Under the pieces are notes generated by a model. It was given only the letters and a program-made list of their open reading frames with translations. It was not told the origin of the DNA and searched no databases. This document shows, piece after piece, positions 24,982 to 32,336 of a DNA stretch of 32,336 nt. This DNA is from an uncultured SAR86 cluster bacterium (GTDB taxonomy: Bacteria; Pseudomonadota; Gammaproteobacteria; Magnimaribacterales; AG-339-G14): assembly GCA_902578495.1 (NCBI GenBank), contig CACHCY010000003.1, forward strand, positions 1 to 32,336. The letters run 5' to 3'. Both the position numbers and the translations under genes were made by a program. Position 1 is the stretch's first letter. Every line of letters begins with the position of its first letter.

Positions 24982-24987
24982 TATAAT
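24982..24987 (+). promoter_or_regulatory. Consensus -10 element of a probably leaderless mRNA
   Basis: A perfect TATAAT ends 6 nt before the ATG at 24994, so the expected transcription start falls on or beside the start codon. No good -35 hexamer is visible, and there is no room for a Shine-Dalgarno sequence. Confidence 0.5.
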
Positions 24988-24993
24988 CGCGCC

Positions 24994-25875
24994 ATGTTAA
25001 TTGGAAAAAATCCTCTGGGTCTAGCACCAGAATGGTTCATAAATAATATTGAATATCCTTCAGAACAATTATCGATAGATTCATCTGGGGTCAAAATAAA
25101 TGTAAGGACTTGGGGTTCAAGTGAAAAAAAGTGCCTTCTGTTTTTACATGGCTTTAATGCGCATACGCATTGGTGGGATCATGTCATTCCAGAATTTGCG
25201 AATGATTATTTTGTTGTTGCCATGGATTTTAGCGGTATGGGAGATAGTGAACACAGAGAAGCTTATTCGCAAGAAACATACGCTGATGAAGTAAAAGACG
25301 TTATAGAAGGTTTAAAACTAGATAAACCGATTATAGTTGCTCACAGTATGGGAGGTCATGTTTCCATTATCTTTGGCAATAAATACAAAGACCTCTGCGA
25401 TGAAATAATCCTTGTGGATTCAACCATTGTTCTTCCTCCTGAAAAAGCAAAACAAATGTCATCTCGTAGGCCAACTGTTAGATTAGGAGTGGCATCCCCT
25501 ACTAAAGAGGATGCAATTGAAAGATTTAGGCTCATGCCTCCTCAACCTTGTGAGCTGGATTTTGTCTTGAAATATGTTGCCGAAACTTCTTATAGAGAAA
25601 CTGAGGAAGGGTGGAAATTGAAATCGGACCCTTCAATCATGAAAACTTATTCGTATTTAGATCAACATGAGAATTTAACCAACCTTAAATGCAAACTTTC
25701 TCTTATCTACGGTCAGCTTAGCCAACTCATGACCCAAGAAACTTTAGATTATTTTAAGTACGTGAGTGGTTTATCTGATGATAGGTTGCATATGATTCCT
25801 GGTGCAATGCATCATTTATTCTTAGATAAACCTAAAGAATTTATCGATTCATTAAAACAAGTTCTAGCATCATGA
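24994..25875 (+). CDS. Alpha/beta hydrolase
   Basis: 293 aa cytoplasmic hydrolase (no signal peptide). FLHGF (about 51-55) gives the oxyanion HG, DFSGMGDS follows beta4, and the nucleophile Ser lies in AHSMGGH (about 116-122). The catalytic His is probably in IPGAMHHLFL near the C-terminus. The usual acid loop after beta7 reads YGQLSQLM and has no Asp or Glu at the expected spot, so the acid may come from elsewhere. The substrate is unknown; an esterase, lipase or epoxide-hydrolase-like activity is possible. It overlaps the next hydrolase gene by 4 bp, so the two probably act in one catabolic step series. Confidence 0.85.
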   Translation: MLIGKNPLGLAPEWFINNIEYPSEQLSIDSSGVKINVRTWGSSEKKCLLFLHGFNAHTHWWDHVIPEFANDYFVVAMDFSGMGDSEHREAYSQETYADEVKDVIEGLKLDKPIIVAHSMGGHVSIIFGNKYKDLCDEIILVDSTIVLPPEKAKQMSSRRPTVRLGVASPTKEDAIERFRLMPPQPCELDFVLKYVAETSYRETEEGWKLKSDPSIMKTYSYLDQHENLTNLKCKLSLIYGQLSQLMTQETLDYFKYVSGLSDDRLHMIPGAMHHLFLDKPKEFIDSLKQVLAS

Positions 25876-27074
25876 TAGATGGATATTGTCACCCGGATTT
25901 TAAAGAGTTAGAGAATCACTTCCGTTCTTTGATAGATTCTGGTTATGAAACTGGCGCGTCATTCGCTGTGGAAAAAGATGGTGAAATGATAGTGGATTTA
26001 TGGGGTGGATTTAAGGATAAAGAAAAAACTATGCCTTGGGATAAAGATACCATTTGTAATGTCTTCTCTGTCACAAAAGGAATTATCGTCCCATGCATGA
26101 TGCACTTAGTTGAACAAGGAAAAATATCATTGGATGACAAGGTAAGTAAATATTGGCCAGAATACGGAACTAACGGAAAAGAAAATACCCTAATCAAACA
26201 TTTTTTAACGCATAGAGCGGGAATGTTTGGTTTCAGAGAAAGGCTTGAAAATCCAAGATGGCAAGATTGGTCTTCTTTCATCAAAGCTCTTGAAACCCAA
26301 GAACCATTTCATGAGCCTGGCACAAGCCAAGGTTACCATGCATTGACTTATGGTTTTCTTAATGGCGAACTCTTCAGAAGGGTTACAGGTCAAACAATAG
26401 GATCTTATTTTAAAGAATATATTGCTGATCCATTTGACCTAAATTTTAAGATTGGTTTAGACGAAGAGGATTTGCCAAATTGTGCAGATACAATTTCTAT
26501 TTCTGATGCTATGGGGCCCTCAAAAGGATTTCAGATATTTATATCTTTGATCCCAGAGTTATTTCTTCCTCAGCCACTGAAAAACATAAAGAGATGGTTC
26601 AGAAAGGGAGATTTTAAGGTTGCTTTTGACAGCACTGCAGCTAACGATGATCAGAACTATATGAATTCGACAGACTGGAGGATGGCAGAAATTCCAGCTG
26701 GAAACGGACACGGCAATTCAAATGCTTTAGCAAAGTTTTATGGCATCTTATCTAATGGTGGATCAAGAGATGGGAAGACAATCATGTCGAGGGAATCGAT
26801 CAATCAGGCTTTAACTCCCCATACTTCTGGACCGGATACAGTTCTTTTTTTTGGAGATATTAAATTTGGACTAGGATATTTGCTCAATACACCGCTTTCT
26901 CCAATTGGAAGATCTGAAAGTGCTTTTGGGCATGCAGGCATAGGTGGTGCCTGCGCTTATGGTGATACAGATAAAAAAATTGGTTTTTCTTATGTCAATA
27001 ACAAAATTCATAAAGGCTTGAAGCTATACCAATCCTCTAACGAATTATCCGATATTCTCTATAAATTAATTTAA
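25872..27074 (+). CDS. Beta-lactamase-family serine hydrolase (EstB/class C type)
   Basis: 400 aa, without a signal peptide. The nucleophile motif SxxK is SVTK (about residues 67-70); a Tyr motif lies in YHALTYGFLNG (about 155-165); the third motif, KTG in true beta-lactamases, reads HAG in GHAGIGG. This pattern is typical of family VIII carboxylesterases and related hydrolases, so cleavage of esters is more likely than antibiotic resistance. It is translationally coupled to the alpha/beta hydrolase upstream (ATGA). Such serine hydrolases are common in SAR86-type genomes. Confidence 0.87.
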   Translation: MIDGYCHPDFKELENHFRSLIDSGYETGASFAVEKDGEMIVDLWGGFKDKEKTMPWDKDTICNVFSVTKGIIVPCMMHLVEQGKISLDDKVSKYWPEYGTNGKENTLIKHFLTHRAGMFGFRERLENPRWQDWSSFIKALETQEPFHEPGTSQGYHALTYGFLNGELFRRVTGQTIGSYFKEYIADPFDLNFKIGLDEEDLPNCADTISISDAMGPSKGFQIFISLIPELFLPQPLKNIKRWFRKGDFKVAFDSTAANDDQNYMNSTDWRMAEIPAGNGHGNSNALAKFYGILSNGGSRDGKTIMSRESINQALTPHTSGPDTVLFFGDIKFGLGYLLNTPLSPIGRSESAFGHAGIGGACAYGDTDKKIGFSYVNNKIHKGLKLYQSSNELSDILYKLI

Positions 27075-27080
27075 AAGAAA

Positions 27081-27845
27081 ATGATTCTGGATCCATTGTT
27101 TTATGTGGTAGCAATCATTTCTGTTTTCCTTCATGGAATGGGAAAAGGAGGATTCATTGGAGCAGGATCCTTTGGTTCTCTTTTGGCAATTCCCGTTATG
27201 TCTTTTTTTGTTCCACCTTTTCAGGCTGTAGCAATTCTTCTTATACCTTTGATTTTTATGGATTGCGTTACAGTTTGGAGATACAGGTATAAATGGAACA
27301 TTGAAATTATCAAATTTATAATTCCTCTTGCTTTCGTCGGAGTATTAATTGGGACTTTTACATTTAGCTATCTGACCAATGACCATATAAGAATCATCAT
27401 TGGACTAATGGCTATTATCTTCTGTTTGAATTATTACTTTCGTAAAGATTCAGATAAACCTAAAAAGCCATCTAAATTTGCCTCATACTTTTGGCCTAGT
27501 CTTTCAGGTTTTACCAGTTTTTCAATTCATGCTGGCGGATTGCCATTGAGTTTTTATCTTCTTCCTATGAGGCTAGATAGAACTATGTACGTTGCAACTG
27601 CCGGTCTTTTTTATTTAATGATAAATTTATTCAAAATTTTTCCCTATGCTTATTTAGGCGAAATGAATTTTGAAAATATATATACTTCACTCTTATTACT
27701 TCCTTTAGCTCCTCTCGGTGTTTATTTTGGAGCTTATCTTGTTGATAAAATAGGACAAGAATGGTTTTATAAAATTGGATACTTTTGTACTTTGCTCGCA
27801 GGCTGCAAACTATTTTATGATGGATCCATAAGGCTTTTTTTATGA
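27081..27845 (+). CDS. TauE/SafE-family permease
   Basis: 254 aa membrane protein with about 7-8 hydrophobic helices. The first helix pair has HGMGKGGFIGAGSFGS, the typical glycine-rich repeat of the family, and the second repeat has SGFTSFSIHAGGLPLSFYLL. Family members export sulfite, sulfoacetate or other organic anions. It starts 6 bp after the serine hydrolase and overlaps pdxJ by 4 bp, so it belongs to the same operon. The substrate is not readable. Confidence 0.85.
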   Translation: MILDPLFYVVAIISVFLHGMGKGGFIGAGSFGSLLAIPVMSFFVPPFQAVAILLIPLIFMDCVTVWRYRYKWNIEIIKFIIPLAFVGVLIGTFTFSYLTNDHIRIIIGLMAIIFCLNYYFRKDSDKPKKPSKFASYFWPSLSGFTSFSIHAGGLPLSFYLLPMRLDRTMYVATAGLFYLMINLFKIFPYAYLGEMNFENIYTSLLLLPLAPLGVYFGAYLVDKIGQEWFYKIGYFCTLLAGCKLFYDGSIRLFL

Positions 27846-28573
27846 CAAATTTAAGCATTAATATAAATAAGATAGCTTGGTTAAGGAATGCAAGAGAAGG
27901 AGATATTCCAAACTTGGTGGATATGACCATGAATATTATAGATTCGGGTTGTCATGGAATAACAGTTCATCCAAGACCTGATTTAAGACACATAACGCCA
28001 AAAGACGTTGCAGAAATAAAAAAGATCATACCAAGGAATATAGAATTTAATATTGAAGGAAATCCATTTGAACAGCCAAACGATGAATATCCCGGTTATA
28101 TGGAATTGATTAACTTCTATCAGCCTGATCAGGCAACTTTAGTCCCAGACGATTCGATACAAAAAACTTCTGATCATGGATTCGATTTAATTAAACCAAA
28201 TCTGGAATTAGAAAAAATAGTTAAAACATTAAAATCTTTCAATATAAGATCAAGCATTTTTATCGACCCAGATATTGAACAGTTAAAACGTGCCAAAGAT
28301 TTAGGAGTGGATAGGGTTGAACTCTACACAGGACCTTACGCATCTCTCTACGATAGCCAATCAACAAAAGATACTTATCGTTCTGTTATTGAACTTGCTA
28401 ACGAGATAAATTTGGATCTCAATGCCGGTCATGACTTAAATCTCAAGAATCTTCCTTTTCTTATGGATTGTGGTGAGATAAAAGAAGTTTCTATTGGACA
28501 GGCATATGTATCTGATTGTTTGATCTATGGAATCAAAGAAACCACTAAGAAATATCTTGAAGTGTTAAAATAA
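27842..28573 (+). CDS. pdxJ: Pyridoxine 5'-phosphate synthase PdxJ (Bacteroidetes-like form)
   Basis: 243 aa TIM-barrel enzyme that condenses deoxyxylulose 5-phosphate with 3-amino-2-oxopropyl phosphate in vitamin B6 synthesis. Visible motifs are SININKIAWLRNAR at the N-terminus, GITVHPRPDLRHI, FNIEGNP, VELYTGPYA and NAGHDLNLKNL. In gammaproteobacterial PdxJ the first motif reads NIDHVATLRQAR and the last GHGL; the NINK and GHDL forms here are those I associate with Bacteroidetes and related PdxJ. All active-site segments are present, so it should be functional. The start overlaps the permease stop (ATGA). acpS or recO, frequent PdxJ neighbours, are absent. Confidence 0.92.
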   Translation: MTNLSININKIAWLRNAREGDIPNLVDMTMNIIDSGCHGITVHPRPDLRHITPKDVAEIKKIIPRNIEFNIEGNPFEQPNDEYPGYMELINFYQPDQATLVPDDSIQKTSDHGFDLIKPNLELEKIVKTLKSFNIRSSIFIDPDIEQLKRAKDLGVDRVELYTGPYASLYDSQSTKDTYRSVIELANEINLDLNAGHDLNLKNLPFLMDCGEIKEVSIGQAYVSDCLIYGIKETTKKYLEVLK

Positions 28574-28577
28574 AATT

Positions 28578-28892
28578 ATGGACATTATTGAAAAGATTAA
28601 TAATCAAATTGCTGACAACAAAATTCTTTTATACATGAAAGGATCTCCTGATAAGCCTGAATGCGGTTTTTCTCAACGTGCATCACAAATACTAATGGCA
28701 TGTGGAAAGGAATTCTCTTTTGTAGATATTTTAAGTAATCCAGAAATCAGACAGGAACTTCCTTCTGTTTCGGAATGGCCAACTTTTCCTCAATTATTTA
28801 TCAACGGTGATCTAGTCGGCGGTAGCGACATCATGATGGAGATGTACCAAAACGGTGAACTCAAAGAATTGATAGATTCAGTTGAAATCTAA
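28578..28892 (+). CDS. grxD: Monothiol glutaredoxin, Grx4 type
   Basis: 104 aa, full family length. The CGFS active site is at 29-32, and WPTFPQLFINGDLVGGSDIM contains the TFPQ cis-Pro and GG glutathione-binding segments. Such proteins bind and pass on [2Fe-2S] clusters, often with BolA. It follows pdxJ by 4 bp and ends in a 4 bp stop overlap (CTAA) with the convergent membrane protein gene. Confidence 0.96.
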   Translation: MDIIEKINNQIADNKILLYMKGSPDKPECGFSQRASQILMACGKEFSFVDILSNPEIRQELPSVSEWPTFPQLFINGDLVGGSDIMMEMYQNGELKELIDSVEI

Positions 28893-29272
28893 ATTGGAAG
28901 AATCCAACTTAAGTTAGCTAATAAGGTAAACAAGGTTAAAACTACAGTTAGGGTATGCAATCTTCTAAAAGTTGTAGACCTGTCTTGATCTCGAGCTTTG
29001 TTTGTTGCTGGCACTACTAGGTAAGAAATAATCATTGAAATCGCAGTAACTGCTGCGATAACGATCCCCTGGATGCTCATAAATACTGATGAAACGATTA
29101 AAGCGCTAATACCTAAGATAAAAATTACCATAAAAAATCTAGGAAAAATTTTTCTTAAAAACTTTGAAGCATTTTCTGCATCAAGTGTGGTAAAAACTAC
29201 AGGAGCAACAATAGCAGTTTGAAAAAGAATCATCCCGGAAATTACTCCAGAAAGAAGTTCTATAAAAATCAT
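28889..29272 (-). CDS. Small membrane protein, DUF4149-like
   Basis: 127 aa with four predicted membrane helices (about 4-26, 46-64, 68-88, 104-125). The segments QTAIVAPVVFTTL, FPRFF and a FRRLHTLTVVL near the last helix are like the DUF4149/TMEM205 group, whose function is unknown. It starts 3 bp after the lipoprotein gene on the same strand, so the two are co-transcribed. Confidence 0.65.
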   Translation of the reverse strand: MIFIELLSGVISGMILFQTAIVAPVVFTTLDAENASKFLRKIFPRFFMVIFILGISALIVSSVFMSIQGIVIAAVTAISMIISYLVVPATNKARDQDRSTTFRRLHTLTVVLTLFTLLANLSWILPI

Positions 29273-29275
29273 TTG

Positions 29276-30175
29276 CTAGTCAGTAATGGTTATGACAGCA
29301 TCATTAGCCATACCAGAATGTATAAAACAGAAATAATATAGCTGATCGGGAGCATCGCTAGGTACGGTAATATAAATTGTATTGTTTGTTTTAGAAGTTT
29401 TCACACCTCTAATGAATTCCGGTTTAGAGGCATGTAAACCATTTTTTTCTATTGAGAATCTTAGCGGGTGAGAAGTATAAGAATCTGTTTGAACAAAAGC
29501 GTATGTCTTACCCCTTTCTAAGGTAAGGTCTTTAGCTAAGTCACCATCAATATAAAATTTATTTCCTGAATCTGTGCTCTGGACAGTTACCGTAAAAGAT
29601 TGAGTAGTTTCAGGAACGGATTCTGTATCTTCTAGATTTACTGAACCATTTGGAAGAAAAAGTCTCCAATTAGCATCTTCACAACCTGCATTGTAGTCAT
29701 ATGCATCAGCAGAGCATTGATAACTGGGACGAAAATTTATTCCTACAATATCGTTACTATTTGTTGTATTGGAAAGCTTTGTAACTTGTGCGGTAACAGA
29801 ATCAGATTTACTGATTTCGGTTCCAGAAAATCGTACCCTCGGCCATGCATTGCCTTCGTAGGTTGCAACTGAATCATCATCATTACTGTATGCGTAAACA
29901 GATCTTTTTGAACTAGTTGCAGATCCCCCCATATTTGACTCACTGTTAGCACCCATTATCTGAATTATTTCAAGACCATTTATCGTAGCAGTCGATGCTG
30001 CAAGGGTAGGTGATGAGGATTGGCTGCTGCTTGACGAGCTCGATCCATAGCTTGATGAACTTCCATAATCACCAGAAGAACCTGTACCAGTTTCTTCAGA
30101 GCTTCCATACATGGAACCACCGCCTCCACCACAAGAATAGAGAAAAAGAATTAGAATAGGTATAAAAATTTTCAT
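29276..30175 (-). CDS. Lipoprotein with putative C-terminal cupredoxin domain
   Basis: 299 aa. A short lipoprotein signal has Cys15 in LYSCGG, followed by a Gly/Ser/Tyr-rich low-complexity linker (about 16-55). The middle part has a DYNAGCEDANWRLF segment. The last ~80 residues look like a blue-copper fold: H236 in SHPL, then C283-x2-H286-x2-M289 in YYFCFIHSGM, which together give the His, Cys, His, Met ligand set of type 1 copper sites. It may therefore bind copper at the cell surface or in the periplasm. The domain call rests on these residues only. TATAAT on this strand (30250-30255) is a probable -10 element. Confidence 0.7.
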   Translation of the reverse strand: MKIFIPILILFLYSCGGGGGSMYGSSEETGTGSSGDYGSSSSYGSSSSSSSQSSSPTLAASTATINGLEIIQIMGANSESNMGGSATSSKRSVYAYSNDDDSVATYEGNAWPRVRFSGTEISKSDSVTAQVTKLSNTTNSNDIVGINFRPSYQCSADAYDYNAGCEDANWRLFLPNGSVNLEDTESVPETTQSFTVTVQSTDSGNKFYIDGDLAKDLTLERGKTYAFVQTDSYTSHPLRFSIEKNGLHASKPEFIRGVKTSKTNNTIYITVPSDAPDQLYYFCFIHSGMANDAVITITD

Positions 30176-30249
30176 AACAACTCGTAAAGTGAATCAGAAT
30201 TGATCCTTCTTAGCATTAACGCAGTAATAGGGCCAAATCACTAATAGTC

Positions 30250-30255
30250 ATTATA
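30250..30255 (-). promoter_or_regulatory. Putative -10 element for the lipoprotein operon
   Basis: The minus strand reads TATAAT here, about 75 nt before the lipoprotein start at 30175. No clear -35 hexamer is visible. The 129 bp gap 30176-30304 holds nothing else I can recognise. Confidence 0.35.
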
Positions 30256-30304
30256 GCTAATTTTTATAACCAAAATCCTAAACTGAACTTTTAGAGATAA
30301 GCAA

Positions 30305-30745
30305 TTAACTAAAGTCTTTTAGCATCTTGCGGAGTTCGAGTTGATGCTGTTCTTCTTGTCCAATTAAATCTCTTGTATATTCTTCAAGATAGACTGATTC
30401 ACCCTCAACTTTAGTGAGAAGTTTTTTGTAGAGATTCAATGCATGCATTTCATGCTCAAGACTTTCTTCTAAAATATCTTTTATTGAGTGGTTATTTGTT
30501 TCAACGATATTAGCTATTTTCTGACTTGGATGGCCATCTAAACCTGTTAATAATTCGCCAGCTTGTTGTGCATGTTGTAATGACTCGCTTGCTTGTTCTT
30601 TTAAAAAATCCACGATGGGCAGCCTATGAGGACCAGTAACCATCAAAGACGAATGGGTATATCGCACCACACCTGATAGTTCATATTCCATGATTTCATT
30701 TAATATTCCGCACACTACGCTTGTATCAAAATTTTCATTTTCCAT
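30305..30745 (-). CDS. Ferritin-like diiron protein (bacterioferritin family)
   Basis: 146 aa, nearly all helical. Candidate ligands are E22, H58, E94 or E97, and E131-x2-H134 in the last helix. The first ExxH pair is not regular: H58 is preceded by Ser55 at the usual Glu position, with E54 one residue further away, so the metal site may differ from classical bacterioferritin. It may store iron, or detoxify iron and peroxide. GAGGTG 6 nt before the ATG is a good ribosome binding site. A Fur-like inverted repeat lies about 70 bp upstream. Confidence 0.75.
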   Translation of the reverse strand: MENENFDTSVVCGILNEIMEYELSGVVRYTHSSLMVTGPHRLPIVDFLKEQASESLQHAQQAGELLTGLDGHPSQKIANIVETNNHSIKDILEESLEHEMHALNLYKKLLTKVEGESVYLEEYTRDLIGQEEQHQLELRKMLKDFS

Positions 30746-30814
30746 TCTTTACACCTCAAAATTTTTCAAACTATATCAGTTAATTCTTTGAAAATTCTTG
30801 ATGAGAAATAGATG

Positions 30815-30833
30815 GGAATTGATAATCATTTTT
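30815..30833 (-). promoter_or_regulatory. Possible Fur box
   Basis: The plus strand reads TGATAATCATT at 30820-30830, identical to the centre of the Fur consensus; the full 19 bp window matches at 14 positions. It lies 70 bp before the ferritin-like gene and 111 bp before argG. The ferritin-like gene is the plausible target. Confidence 0.4.
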
Positions 30834-30894
30834 ATTAAGCATTTAACTTAGCAACGTAGAAGAAATTTTGGATACGAAATGTTTTTCATATTGA

Positions 30895-30925
30895 TTTACA
30901 TTGGCAAGATGTTTAAAGATATAAT
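30895..30925 (+). promoter_or_regulatory. Putative argG promoter
   Basis: TTTACA (30895-30900) and a perfect TATAAT (30920-30925) are 19 bp apart. The expected start near 30932 leaves a leader of about 12 nt before the ATG at 30944. That leader is A/T-rich and has no Shine-Dalgarno sequence. Confidence 0.45.
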
Positions 30926-30943
30926 CCTCAAAAATTTTTTTAT

Positions 30944-32131
30944 ATGAATAAGATAATACTAGCTTACTCAGGCGGACTAGATACGACTGTTATCCTTAAA
31001 TGGTTGCAAGAAAACTATGATGCTGAAGTTATTACGTATACCGCAGATTTAGGACAAAACGACTTAAGAGATGACGTGGAAGATAGAGCTTCACAAGCTG
31101 GTGCATCTCACTCAATAGTTGAAGATCTTAAAGATAATTTTGTAGAAAATTACGTTTTTCCTATGTTTAGAGGGAATGCTATTTACGAAGGTGAATATCT
31201 TTTAGGTACTTCAATTGCAAGACCCTTAATCGCCAAAAGGCTCATTGAAATTGCAAGAGAGGAGGGAGCTCAATTCATATCTCATGGGGCTACAGGTAAG
31301 GGAAACGATCAGATTAGATTTGAATTAGGAGTTTATGGACTAGCTCCTGAATTGAAAATTATTAGTCCTTGGCGCGAATGGGATCTAGTATCGAGGAAAG
31401 ATTTAGTTAAATACTGCAATGAAAATCAATTGCCAGTTGAAGAGGGTAGTCAAAACGAACCTCCTTTTTCAACCGATGAAAATTTATTACATATTTCTTA
31501 TGAAGGTGGAATCTTAGAGGATATAACCTCGGCACCTCCAGAAAGTATGTGGCGCAATACTAAATCAATCGATGATGCGCCTGATTCGGGAGAAGAATTT
31601 TCCATAGAGTTTGAAAACGGAGATCCTATTGCAATTAATGATGAAAAGCTTTCTCCTGCAGCATTATTAACGAAGTTGAATGACATTGGTTCAAGAAACG
31701 GTATAGGCAGGCTGGATATTGTTGAATCAAGATCTACTGGAATGAAGTCAAGAGGTTGCTACGAGACGCCTGGTGGCTCGATTTTACTGAAAGCAAGAAG
31801 GGCAATAGAATCAATCTGCATGGATGGAGAATCAATAAAAACTAAAGACGAACTTATAAGTAAATATTCCGGTTTAATTTATGATGGTTTGTGGTGGGCG
31901 CCTGAAAGATTTGCAATACAAAGTCTTATAGATAATTTCTCAAAAAATATTCAAGGACAAATAAAAATACTAGCCAAGAAAGGTAATGTAATCATTTTAA
32001 GCAGACGAAGTGATAAATCTTTATATAAAGCAGATTTAGCAAGTTTTGATGAGAAAGGTGACTTTGATCAGAAAGATGCCGAAGGTTATATTAAGATCAA
32101 ATCGTTAAGATTAAAAAATAGAGATAATTAA
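30944..32131 (+). CDS. argG: Argininosuccinate synthase
   Basis: 395 aa, full length. The enzyme joins citrulline and aspartate with ATP cleavage in arginine synthesis. The N-terminal AYSGGLDT P-loop (residues 7-14) is intact, followed by SHGATGKGNDQIRFE and SPWREW, all hallmark segments; the C-terminal part has GIGRLDIVESR and a KSRGCYETPGG motif. It is transcribed alone, with its own promoter. The stop TAA shares 4 bp (TTAA) with the stop of the convergent FabD-like gene. Confidence 0.97.
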   Translation: MNKIILAYSGGLDTTVILKWLQENYDAEVITYTADLGQNDLRDDVEDRASQAGASHSIVEDLKDNFVENYVFPMFRGNAIYEGEYLLGTSIARPLIAKRLIEIAREEGAQFISHGATGKGNDQIRFELGVYGLAPELKIISPWREWDLVSRKDLVKYCNENQLPVEEGSQNEPPFSTDENLLHISYEGGILEDITSAPPESMWRNTKSIDDAPDSGEEFSIEFENGDPIAINDEKLSPAALLTKLNDIGSRNGIGRLDIVESRSTGMKSRGCYETPGGSILLKARRAIESICMDGESIKTKDELISKYSGLIYDGLWWAPERFAIQSLIDNFSKNIQGQIKILAKKGNVIILSRRSDKSLYKADLASFDEKGDFDQKDAEGYIKIKSLRLKNRDN

Positions 32132-32336
32132 GAATCAATTAAAGCTAGTTTCTCCATTTCTTTAAACTTCCTAGCCATTCCTATTATTGTTTTTCCGGGT
32201 CCAGAATCCGTAATGCTCAAAACTTTGCTTTTATCAAGAAAATCTAAAGTTTCTCTCCACCTAACAGTTTCACATAGTTGATTGATCAAATTATCTTTAA
32301 TTTCATCGATATCAGAAGTTGGGAGCGCAGTAAAAT
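32128..32336 (-). CDS. FabD-like acyltransferase, C-terminal fragment (cut by window edge)
   Basis: 69 codons up to the window end, with the 5' part outside. The segment EIKDNLINQLCETVRW followed by SITDSGPGKTIIGMARK matches the C-terminus of malonyl-CoA:ACP transacylase (FabD), where a Q-L-x3-V-x-W block and a GPGK-type block are conserved. If so, it supplies malonyl-ACP for fatty acid synthesis. The active-site Ser and His lie outside the window. It is convergent with argG, with a TTAA stop overlap. Confidence 0.65.
   Translation of the reverse strand, partial: FTALPTSDIDEIKDNLINQLCETVRWRETLDFLDKSKVLSITDSGPGKTIIGMARKFKEMEKLALIDS

Noticed and set aside
25872-27074. Antibiotic-resistance beta-lactamase
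   Set aside because: There is no signal peptide and HAG replaces KTG, which is typical of esterase-like members of the family.
1-32336. Mobile elements, CRISPR arrays, tRNA or rRNA genes, prophage
   Set aside because: I found no transposase, integrase, regularly spaced repeats, terminal repeats or RNA gene hallmarks on either strand.

Overview
The window is AT-rich, tightly packed DNA from what looks like a streamlined marine gammaproteobacterium. A SAR86-type oligotroph is the best guess from gene content: a TonB receptor, a type II secretion system (T2SS), a family VIII-type serine hydrolase and many 1-14 bp gene overlaps. This is inference; there is no rRNA or other taxonomic marker here. 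I see no IS element, CRISPR array, tRNA or rRNA, and no stretch over 300 bases without a gene.

Left part (about 0.7-9.8 kb): a phosphorus-economy island. A PlcP-like metallophosphoesterase and an Agt-like glycosyltransferase overlap by 4 bp, the pair used by marine bacteria to replace phospholipids with glycolipids when phosphate is scarce. Next come the response regulator and sensor kinase PhoB-PhoR, then convergent ppx and ppk2 (polyphosphate turnover), a PiT phosphate permease, and an operon of aquaglyceroporin (AqpS type), arsenate reductase and prepilin peptidase. Arsenate enters through phosphate transporters, so arsenic detoxification fits this context. The prepilin peptidase processes the pseudopilins encoded further right.

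Middle part (9.9-25 kb): an export and surface module. A secreted metallo-beta-lactamase-fold protein that has lost most of its metal ligands and a Ser-rich surface lipoprotein each follow an 11-bp-spaced direct repeat resembling a PhoB box. The lipoprotein ends in a strong intrinsic terminator whose T-tract touches the ribosome binding site of a TonB-dependent receptor. Then comes an 11-gene T2SS operon, gspC-D-E-F-G-I-J-K-L-M-N, lacking gspH and with an ATPase lacking its zinc subdomain. The arrangement recalls the Caulobacter ElpS locus (a phosphate-starvation lipoprotein beside a T2SS). My reading is that PhoBR controls a combined programme of lipid remodelling, polyphosphate and phosphate handling, and deployment of surface proteins.

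Right part (25-32.3 kb): ordinary metabolism. It holds an alpha/beta hydrolase, a beta-lactamase-like serine hydrolase, a TauE/SafE permease, a Bacteroidetes-like PdxJ, a monothiol glutaredoxin, a small membrane protein, a lipoprotein with a putative cupredoxin domain, a ferritin-like protein with a possible Fur box, argG, and the C-terminus of a FabD-like acyltransferase cut by the window edge.
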